The notes under the pieces: generated by a model
What the model saw: only the letters and a program-made list of their open reading frames with translations
Told to the model about the DNA's origin: nothing
The model's database searches: none
Made by a program: the position numbers and the translations under genes
Part shown: in pieces, positions 1 through 5,727 of the stretch
Position numbering within the stretch: position 1 is the stretch's first letter
Layout: each line of letters starts with the position of its first letter
NCBI GenBank assembly: GCA_017882555.1
Contig: JADGPH010000015.1
Coordinates: 1-10,116 of the forward strand
DNA: 10,116 bases
Source of the DNA: Thermoleophilia bacterium
Lineage (GTDB): Bacteria > Actinomycetota > Thermoleophilia > Miltoncostaeales > Miltoncostaeaceae
Reading direction: 5' to 3'

Positions 1-179
1 TCCGGATCGGAGGTCTCCGACGGTTCTGCCGTCGCCGGTACCGGCGCTCACTCGGGGAGAGGTGTGGCCCATCGCACCATGAGGCTCTATGGATCACGAC
101 TAGCGGTGTGTCCGTCACTCCACCGCGAAGACCTCGTGTGATGGTGCCCCCAACAACCGCCTTATGATGGCGCCGAGGA

Positions 180-188
180 TGTGGATGG
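180..188 (-). promoter_or_regulatory. Weak DnaA-box-like 9-mer
   Basis: The + strand reads TGTGGATGG, which on the - strand is CCATCCACA. This differs from the consensus TTATCCACA at two positions, both at the 5' end where actinobacterial boxes vary most. Alone it would be weak. It is listed because two better boxes follow in the same spacer. Confidence 0.35.
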
Positions 189-273
189 GTCGGTGCGGAA
201 CACTGGTACTGGGTGCGCCCCACTGCACAGATTCTCGACGCGACGACCACCCCTCAGGCCATGCGCACGACTC

Positions 274-282
274 TGTGGATGA
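274..282 (-). promoter_or_regulatory. DnaA box
   Basis: The + strand reads TGTGGATGA, so the - strand reads TCATCCACA, one mismatch to the consensus TTATCCACA with the TCCACA core intact. It would be a binding site for the initiator DnaA in the origin upstream of dnaN. Confidence 0.55.
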
Positions 283-356
283 ACCGACACCGTCGTACAC
301 ACCCGCTCGCGTCGTCAGAACCCGCTCCGGAATGGTTTTTTATGTGGGTTCTCCCC

Positions 357-365
357 ATATCCACA
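357..365 (+). promoter_or_regulatory. DnaA box next to AT-rich tract
   Basis: ATATCCACA on the + strand has one mismatch to TTATCCACA and an intact core. It sits about 14 bases from the start of the AT-rich tract (379-420), the arrangement expected for a box that starts DnaA filament growth into the unwinding element. It also lies just upstream of the possible dnaN -10 box, so DnaA binding here could affect dnaN transcription (inference). Confidence 0.55.
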
Positions 366-379
366 CGACCTATGACGAC

Positions 380-387
380 TATAAGGT
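380..387 (+). promoter_or_regulatory. Possible dnaN promoter -10 box
   Basis: The sequence TATAAGGT contains the TAnnnT pattern (TAAGGT) of an extended-type -10 box. It would give a 5' leader of about 65 bases before the preferred dnaN start at 459. No good -35 box is seen at 16-18 bases upstream. The same bases belong to the AT-rich tract of the putative origin, so the signal may be structural rather than a promoter. Confidence 0.3.
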
Positions 388-458
388 AATTCTTTGAATC
401 TTCTTAACTTCAACATCATTGACGGCAAATCGGGTGCGTGGCAGGTAAGGTCGTCGAC

Positions 459-1559
459 ATGCGTTTGACGTGTTCCAAAGAAGACTTGGCCACCGTGCTC
501 TCGGCCGTCGGTCGAGCAGCTTCATCGAAGAGCACCGTGCCCGTACTCGGGCATGTTTTGGTGGATGCCCAAGATGGTCGGGTGATTGTGGCTGCGACGG
601 ACATGGAAATCTCGCTACGGGCGCCGCTGATTGCGACGATCGAGGAGGCGGGAAGCGTTGTCCTGCCACGGCTCGCAGCCGACATTGTGCGATCCATGTC
701 AGCAGGCCAGGTAATAATTGAACACCGTCCCGGCGAGGGAATTGTCTCGCTGTCGAGCGGCGCGTCCTCATTTACACTCAACTGCCATCAGGCATCGGAA
801 TTTCCCGAACTTCCACCGGATGTCGGCGATGGCATCAAATTGCCAGCTGCGACCATTATTGCGGCAACCGAACGTGTGGCCCGTGCAGCTTCACGCGATG
901 ACACGCGGCCGGTGTTGACCGGTGTGTTGGTGCGCCTCGAATCCAACTCGCTGACGATGGTGGCCACCGACTCGTATCGCCTCGCCGTCCGACGCGGGGC
1001 GATCACCAACGGCCCCACCGAACCCATCGAAGCATTGGTTCCCGCGCGAGCACTCACCGAAGTGCAACGTGTGCTCACGTTGGCGGGCGTCGATGAGGTG
1101 GAACTCGTTCTCACCGATACACAAGGGATACTGCGTGCGGGAGAGGTGCGGCTGACAACACGGTTGATCGACGGTCAATTCCCGGATTATCGTCAGTTGA
1201 TCCCTGAACGGTTTGAGCACGACTTGACCTTCGACAGGTCCGAGTTGCTCGGCGTCTTGACGCGAATCGGCGTGCTGGCGCAGCGCAATACACCTGTACG
1301 CATGTCTTTTCGAGAGGGCGAGTTGATGGTGTCGGCGGTGAGCGACCAGTTGGGTGAGGGTCGAGAAACACTCCCGGTTCCGTTCTCGGGTGAACCTTTG
1401 GAGATCGGATTCAACGTGGAGTTCTTGCGCGCAGGGGTCGACAGTATTGAGGGCGATGTGGTGCGGTTGGGCATCATCAGCCCATTGCGCCCCGGACTCT
1501 TGCGTGGGGACAACGATGATTACCGGTACCTGCTGATGCCAATTCGGCTGAGCGGGTAG
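459..1559 (+). CDS. dnaN: DNA polymerase III subunit beta (sliding clamp)
   Basis: The ring-shaped clamp DnaN holds DNA polymerase III on DNA and is a docking platform for repair and replication proteins. The product is 366 residues, the same length as E. coli DnaN. Family signatures are in order: TRPVLTGV (149-156), VATDSYRLAV (168-177), RLIDGQFPDYRQLIP (235-249) and the C-terminal YLLMPIRL (357-364) that forms part of the peptide-binding pocket. Three clamp domains of about 120 residues fit this length. The ATG at 459 is preferred because GGTAAGG lies 8 bases upstream and the protein then begins MRLTCSKEDL, as is normal for the family. An in-frame GTG at 438 would add seven residues and has no good ribosome binding site. 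The gene follows the putative origin and is 15 bases upstream of recF, so co-transcription is likely. Nothing odd is seen. Confidence 0.97.
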   Translation: MRLTCSKEDLATVLSAVGRAASSKSTVPVLGHVLVDAQDGRVIVAATDMEISLRAPLIATIEEAGSVVLPRLAADIVRSMSAGQVIIEHRPGEGIVSLSSGASSFTLNCHQASEFPELPPDVGDGIKLPAATIIAATERVARAASRDDTRPVLTGVLVRLESNSLTMVATDSYRLAVRRGAITNGPTEPIEALVPARALTEVQRVLTLAGVDEVELVLTDTQGILRAGEVRLTTRLIDGQFPDYRQLIPERFEHDLTFDRSELLGVLTRIGVLAQRNTPVRMSFREGELMVSAVSDQLGEGRETLPVPFSGEPLEIGFNVEFLRAGVDSIEGDVVRLGIISPLRPGLLRGDNDDYRYLLMPIRLSG

Positions 1560-1574
1560 GACGGCTCCACAGCA

Positions 1575-2711
1575 GTGTCGGACGGTCAACCGTGGCGCGT
1601 CCGGTCCCTTGAGGTCAGCGATTTGCGATGCTGGGAGCGACTCGAAGTTGAGTTGCCCGGCGGTCTTATCGTGATTAGCGGGCCAAATGGCGCCGGGAAG
1701 ACCTCGATTGTCGAAGCCATTGTGCTTGCCACACTCGGTGTCTCACCACGGACCGCACAGTTGGCCGACCTCGTTCGTGCCGGTGCCCCAGCCGTCCGAG
1801 TCACCGGCGAGTTTGACGACCCTGGCAGCCCGAGCATCATCATTCGGCGGGAGATTGGGTACGCCGTCGGTGTTGGTCGGCGCCTGTCGCTCGACGGCGT
1901 CGGGGTTCGCCAACTCATGACCTGGCGCCGTCCAAGCGCGGTCCTGGTCTTTGTCCCTGAAGAACTCCGCGCGGTCAAAGGCCCGCCGGCGGCACGCCGC
2001 AGATCACTTGATCGTTTGCTCGAGGCCATCGCGCCGAGCTTCGCGGAAGATCTCGCCGGCTACCAAGACGCACTCAGCCAACGTAACGCCCTGTTGCGAC
2101 GCGCCCGCACGGGCGGTGCCGATGTTCGGACCGCGTTTCCGTGGGAGGCCCGGATGGCGACGCTGGGCGCGCGCGTACTGACTGCGCGCCGCGCGGCGAT
2201 CGCCGCGCTCGCTCCCCGGTACGCGTACTGGCTAGAACGTCTGGGAGGTGGATCGCACGGTGGGTTGGCGTGGGAGCCATCACCTGCGATCCTGATCGAG
2301 ACCCCCGATCAGGCACTTGAGGATCGATTGCGTGCGCACTTCGAGCAACTCCGCCCTCGCGACCTTGCGGCCGGTCTGACGACGTCGGGGCCGCACCGTG
2401 ACGATATGTGGATCGGGTCCGGCGCCCGTGATTTGCGTCGCCTCGGGAGTCAGGGCGAGCAACGGACCGCCGCGCTCGCGCTCTTGCTGGCCTACCGCGA
2501 TCAAATGCGAATCACGGGCCCAGGACCGATTCTGTTGCTCGACGACGTACTCTCAGAACTCGATCCCGATCGGCGCGCGGCAGTGCTCGGGGCCCTTGAG
2601 GGTGACGAGCAAGTCATCCTGACCTCGGCGGACCCCGAAGCGCCCATCCAGGGGACCTCCCGCGAGGCCACGATCTTTTACGTGCGTGACGGTGCCTGCA
2701 ACGCCTCCTAG
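1575..2711 (+). CDS. recF: DNA replication and repair protein RecF
   Basis: RecF is an SMC-like ATPase that binds gapped DNA and helps RecOR load RecA during post-replication repair. The product is 378 residues, normal for the family. The Walker A motif GPNGAGKT is at 36-43, the family motif TTSGPHRDD at 269-277, the ABC signature SQGEQRT at 292-298 and Walker B with the D-loop (ILLLDDVLSELD) at 319-330. All ATPase residues look intact. The GTG at 1575 is the only plausible start, since no further start codon occurs before the conserved N-terminal strand. Its ribosome binding site is poor (AGGA at 1558-1561, about 13 bases away), which suggests translation coupled to dnaN. The 3' end overlaps the DUF721 gene by up to 26 bases. 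Confidence 0.96.
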   Translation: MSDGQPWRVRSLEVSDLRCWERLEVELPGGLIVISGPNGAGKTSIVEAIVLATLGVSPRTAQLADLVRAGAPAVRVTGEFDDPGSPSIIIRREIGYAVGVGRRLSLDGVGVRQLMTWRRPSAVLVFVPEELRAVKGPPAARRRSLDRLLEAIAPSFAEDLAGYQDALSQRNALLRRARTGGADVRTAFPWEARMATLGARVLTARRAAIAALAPRYAYWLERLGGGSHGGLAWEPSPAILIETPDQALEDRLRAHFEQLRPRDLAAGLTTSGPHRDDMWIGSGARDLRRLGSQGEQRTAALALLLAYRDQMRITGPGPILLLDDVLSELDPDRRAAVLGALEGDEQVILTSADPEAPIQGTSREATIFYVRDGACNAS

Positions 2712-3183
2712 ACATCGCTATCGGCGTGAGCCCGCGCCGGCCGCCCATCTCCTGCCACATTGGCGCGAGTCGTCCCCGCGGGCACAGCAGGTCGACTTGG
2801 CCGCCGCCTGGCAAGAGGTGGGTCCGCAGGGCGCGGGAGCGATCCCGATTCGTTGTTCGCGCAATGGGGTTGTCACAGTGGCATGCATCGACGCGGCTCG
2901 GGCGCAGGAGGTCTCGGCTCAGTCGGATGACTTGCTGGCTGCGCTGGCCCGCTTCTCGGGTGCGTCGTTGACCGGATTACGAGTTGTCGTGGCCGACCAC
3001 GCAGTCGTGATCCCCAGCTTTGCATCCCCGCCAGTCCGAGCCGCGTCATCGGAGGCGACACAGGCGGCCCGGGAGGCGGCAGAGGGAATGACGATTGATA
3101 TCGAGGACGATCAGCTCCGGGATGCGATCATGCGCGCCGCCACCAGCTCGCTCGCGCGTCGGTGGGACGAAAAGACCGGCTAG
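2686..3183 (+). CDS. dciA: DUF721 / DciA-like protein, probable helicase loader
   Basis: DUF721 proteins between recF and gyrB are the actinobacterial counterparts of DciA, the widespread factor that helps load the replicative helicase DnaB. The product is 165 residues. The segment at about 37-104 has the DUF721 pattern: AAWQEVGPQGA, then a basic strand, a short strand (GVVTVAC, 61-67), a helix with AQEVSAQSDDLLAAL (73-87) and a strand (GLRVVVAD, 97-104), consistent with the KH-like fold. It is preceded by a Pro/Arg-rich N-terminus of about 35 residues and followed by a tail of about 60 residues with a predicted amphipathic helix (141-159). The start at GTG 2686 lies inside recF; GTG 2692 is an alternative. 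Overlap and lack of a ribosome binding site suggest translational coupling to recF. Similarity is moderate, and assignment rests on pattern plus position. Confidence 0.8.
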   Translation: MTVPATPPRHRYRREPAPAAHLLPHWRESSPRAQQVDLAAAWQEVGPQGAGAIPIRCSRNGVVTVACIDAARAQEVSAQSDDLLAALARFSGASLTGLRVVVADHAVVIPSFASPPVRAASSEATQAAREAAEGMTIDIEDDQLRDAIMRAATSSLARRWDEKTG

Positions 3184-3200
3184 GGAAGTTATTTTTCCCT
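3182..3200 (+). terminator. Small hairpin overlapping the dciA stop, possible weak terminator
   Basis: AGGGAA (3182-3187) and TTCCCT (3195-3200) form a perfect 6-base-pair stem around a 7-base AT-rich loop. The left arm includes the last two bases of the dciA stop codon. A short T-containing run (ATTTTG, 3202-3207) follows. It could terminate or attenuate the dnaN-recF-dciA transcript before the gyrB promoter, but the stem is short. Confidence 0.35.
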
Positions 3201-3242
3201 GCATTTTGCGCTTAAAGCCTCGCCCGCCCGCCGACTCGGATT

Positions 3243-3250
3243 GATAGGAT
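3243..3250 (+). promoter_or_regulatory. Probable gyrB promoter -10 box
   Basis: GATAGGAT contains TAGGAT, a TAnnnT -10 box, in the 79-base spacer before gyrB. No clear -35 box is seen at 17 bases spacing, which is common in GC-rich Actinobacteria. The expected transcription start at about 3256-3258 is close to the start codon region. The same 8-mer occurs before fabZ at 9379-9386, again 12 bases from a GTG. Confidence 0.5.
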
Positions 3251-3262
3251 ATTCGAGATGAA

Positions 3263-5689
3263 GTGCTGCGACGGAAAGGACGCGTGACAACCGACAACCA
3301 GGGGCGCCCCGGATACGACGCGACCGACATCACCGTACTTGAGGGACTTGAGGCGGTGCGACGGCGCCCGGGCATGTATATCGGCTCAACCGGGTCGCGA
3401 GGACTCCACCACCTGGTGTATGAGGTTGTCGACAACTCGGTTGACGAGGCCCTCGCGGGGTACTGCGATCGCGTCGAGGTCACCCTCCACCCGGACGGCT
3501 CATGCACCGTCGTCGATAACGGTCGAGGAATCCCTGTGTCGGCCATGGCCGAGCAGGGTGGTCGGAGCGCACTTGAAGTCGTGTTGACGGTTCTGCACGC
3601 CGGCGGGAAGTTTGGTGGAGAGGGGTACAAGGTCTCCGGCGGTCTCCATGGCGTCGGGGTCAGCGTCGTCAACGCGCTCTCCGAGAGCCTGGTCGCCGAC
3701 GTCGCACGGGATGGGTACCTGTGGAGCCAGAGCTACGCCGTAGGGGAACCGTTGGGGCCGATTCAGCGCGGGGAGCCCACCAAGCGCACCGGCACGACGA
3801 TCGCCTTCCGTCCCGATCTGGACGTGTTCGAAGAGCCGGACTTCGATTTCGACACGCTCGCGAAGCGCTTTCGCGAAACCGCATTCCTCACCAAGGGGCT
3901 CACGATCAAGTTGATCGATGAGCGCGGTGAGGGCCGTGAGGAGACCCACTGCTACCAGGGCGGGCTCGTCGACTTCGTTGACTACCTCAACGATGGCCGA
4001 GAGGTCTTGCATCGCGATGTCATCACGATTGAGGCGGAGGGCCCCGAGGGGTCGCTGGAAGCGGCATTTCAATGGACCTCGTCGTTCAACGAGGCCGTCT
4101 ACACGTTCGCGAACAACATCAACACTCACGAGGGCGGAACCCACCTCACCGGCGTTCGGACCGCCCTGACCCGACTGCTCAACGACTACGCACGCGCCAA
4201 GGGGCTCCTGAAAGAAAAGGACGACAACCTCGAAGGAACCGATACCCGCGAAGGCCTCACCGCAATCATCTCGATCAAGTTGCGTGAGCCCCAATTTGAG
4301 GGTCAGACCAAGACCAAGCTCGGCAACTCGGAGATTGCCGGGTTCGTCAACCAGGCGGTAAATCAGGCGCTGGGCGAGTACTTCGAAGAGAACCCCACCA
4401 CCGCGAGAGCTGTCTGCGCCAAAGCCGTGAATGCCTCTCAGGCCCGACAAGCGGCACGGAAGGCACGGGATCTGGCGCGGCGCAAGGGCGCGCTGGACTC
4501 CGGAGGCCTGCCGGGCAAGTTGGCCGACTGTAGCGATCGCGACCCCGAGAACACCGAGTTGTTTCTCGTGGAGGGCGACTCGGCTGGTGGATCGGCAGTG
4601 CGTGCCCGTCAGTCGACGTTCCAAGCGATCTTGCCGTTGCGCGGCAAGATCATCAACGTGGAGAAGGCCCGGATCGACAAGGTGCTCTCCAATGTGGAGA
4701 TCCAGGCGATGATCACTGCCATCGGCACCGGCATCGATGACGATTTCGACATCACAAAGGCCCGCTACAAGAAGCTCGTGGTGATGACCGATGCCGATGT
4801 GGACGGTGCGCACATTCGGACGCTGATCCTGACCTTTCTGTTTCAGCATTTGCGCGGTTTGATCGATGCCGGGTACGTCTACATCGCGTGTCCACCGCTC
4901 TACAAGGTCAAACTGGGCAACCAAGAGCAATACATGGAAAAGGAATCCGAGCTCGAAGAGTGGCTGCTTGATCGGAATCTTGACGCCGTGCGCATCACTG
5001 CCCAGAGGGGGGAGCCGACCCCACTAACGAAAGCGCGCTTTCAGCGCCTGCAGCGCGCGCTGCGCGAGCACGAAGCATGGGCATCGGTCGTGCGCGGGAG
5101 CTACGGTCTTGTCGCGGGTGACTTCGTCCAGGCGCAAGGCCTGGTGGGTCTGACCCCGCAGAGCCTGGAAGAGCTAGCCGACGGTGTGCGGGCCGCCTCC
5201 AACGATCGATTCCGGCTGGAGGCCGACGTGGACAAGGTTGCTCAGGTCGTGGCGGCTCGTGCCATTCGGATCCGAACCGGTGAGGCCAGTTCTGCACGGC
5301 TGGGCCTGGAGATGTTTTCGTCGCGCGAAATGGTGCAGCTTGCGGGGACGCGTGCGCGTATCGACGATCTGGTCGGGCAACCGCCATTTCTTATCACCCG
5401 CGGGTCGCGCAGCCGCGAGGCGATCACCTATGACGGACTGCGGACATCGGTACTGGAGTTGTGTCGCGAAGGGATAACGCTAAGTCGCTTCAAGGGCCTC
5501 GGCGAGATGAATAGCGATCAGCTTTGGGAAACCACCATGGATCCCGAGCGGCGCGTCTTTCAACGCGTGACCCTGGAAGACGAGGCATCCGCCGGCGACC
5601 TCTTCGCGACACTGATGGGCGACAAGGTGGAACCCCGGCGCCAGTTTATCGAGCAAAACGCGCACAACGTGCGCTTCTTGGACGTCTAG
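3263..5689 (+). CDS. gyrB: DNA gyrase subunit B
   Basis: GyrB is the ATPase and TOPRIM subunit of DNA gyrase (GyrA2GyrB2), which introduces negative supercoils. With the GTG at 3263 the product is 808 residues. The GHKL ATPase motifs are VDNSVDEAL (catalytic Glu62), VVDNGRGIPV (Asp85) and GLHGVGVSVVNAL (127-139). The transducer QTKTKLG carries the ATP-contacting lysine at 350. The TOPRIM domain shows EGDSAGGSA (Glu437) and DADVDG (Asp510, Asp512). The C-terminal tail has RFKGLGEMN and LWETTMDPE, ending VRFLDV. Between KVKLGNQEQY and the tail lie about 175 residues matching the position of the Gram-negative GyrB insert, making this the long form. Start choice is open: GTG 3263 has the same spacing from a -10 box as fabZ, while GTG 3284 has GGAAAGGA three bases upstream and gives 801 residues. 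gyrA follows 38 bases downstream. Confidence 0.97.
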   Translation: MLRRKGRVTTDNQGRPGYDATDITVLEGLEAVRRRPGMYIGSTGSRGLHHLVYEVVDNSVDEALAGYCDRVEVTLHPDGSCTVVDNGRGIPVSAMAEQGGRSALEVVLTVLHAGGKFGGEGYKVSGGLHGVGVSVVNALSESLVADVARDGYLWSQSYAVGEPLGPIQRGEPTKRTGTTIAFRPDLDVFEEPDFDFDTLAKRFRETAFLTKGLTIKLIDERGEGREETHCYQGGLVDFVDYLNDGREVLHRDVITIEAEGPEGSLEAAFQWTSSFNEAVYTFANNINTHEGGTHLTGVRTALTRLLNDYARAKGLLKEKDDNLEGTDTREGLTAIISIKLREPQFEGQTKTKLGNSEIAGFVNQAVNQALGEYFEENPTTARAVCAKAVNASQARQAARKARDLARRKGALDSGGLPGKLADCSDRDPENTELFLVEGDSAGGSAVRARQSTFQAILPLRGKIINVEKARIDKVLSNVEIQAMITAIGTGIDDDFDITKARYKKLVVMTDADVDGAHIRTLILTFLFQHLRGLIDAGYVYIACPPLYKVKLGNQEQYMEKESELEEWLLDRNLDAVRITAQRGEPTPLTKARFQRLQRALREHEAWASVVRGSYGLVAGDFVQAQGLVGLTPQSLEELADGVRAASNDRFRLEADVDKVAQVVAARAIRIRTGEASSARLGLEMFSSREMVQLAGTRARIDDLVGQPPFLITRGSRSREAITYDGLRTSVLELCREGITLSRFKGLGEMNSDQLWETTMDPERRVFQRVTLEDEASAGDLFATLMGDKVEPRRQFIEQNAHNVRFLDV

Positions 5690-5727
5690 GCAGCACGATG
5701 GCCGAGATCCGCGCAGGGGGAAGCTAG

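Larger units (their letters stand above)
1..437. other. oriC: Intergenic stretch with probable oriC (dnaA-dnaN spacer)
   Basis: No ORF here resembles a known protein, and no frame entering from the left edge matches the C-terminus of DnaA. The stretch lies directly upstream of dnaN, the usual place of the chromosomal origin in Actinobacteria and many other bacteria. It contains three DnaA-box-like 9-mers (180-188 and 274-282 on the - strand, 357-365 on the + strand) and, immediately downstream of the last one, an AT-rich tract at about 379-420 (31 of 42 bases A or T) in an otherwise GC-rich window. The tract is a candidate duplex-unwinding element and may also hold the dnaN promoter. Boxes plus AT-rich tract plus context make an origin likely. 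The box number is low for an actinobacterial oriC, so more boxes may lie left of the window or have diverged. Confidence 0.6.

Noticed and set aside
1..141. Possible 3' end of dnaA entering from the left.
   Set aside because: All three + frames were read and none shows the C-terminal DnaA motif or the usual basic end. dnaA must stop left of the window.
164..397. A 77-codon + strand frame, and overlapping - strand frames at 115-300 and from 253 to the left edge, in the origin spacer.
   Set aside because: The products have no recognisable motif, no ribosome binding site was seen, and the frames run through DnaA boxes and the AT-rich tract.
891..1589. A 232-codon open frame on the - strand across dnaN.
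   Set aside because: It is antisense to conserved dnaN motifs and has no recognisable domain.
3500..4930. A 476-codon open frame on the - strand inside gyrB.
   Set aside because: It lies wholly antisense to strongly conserved gyrB codons. Long antisense frames are expected in GC-rich genes, and the product resembles no family I know.
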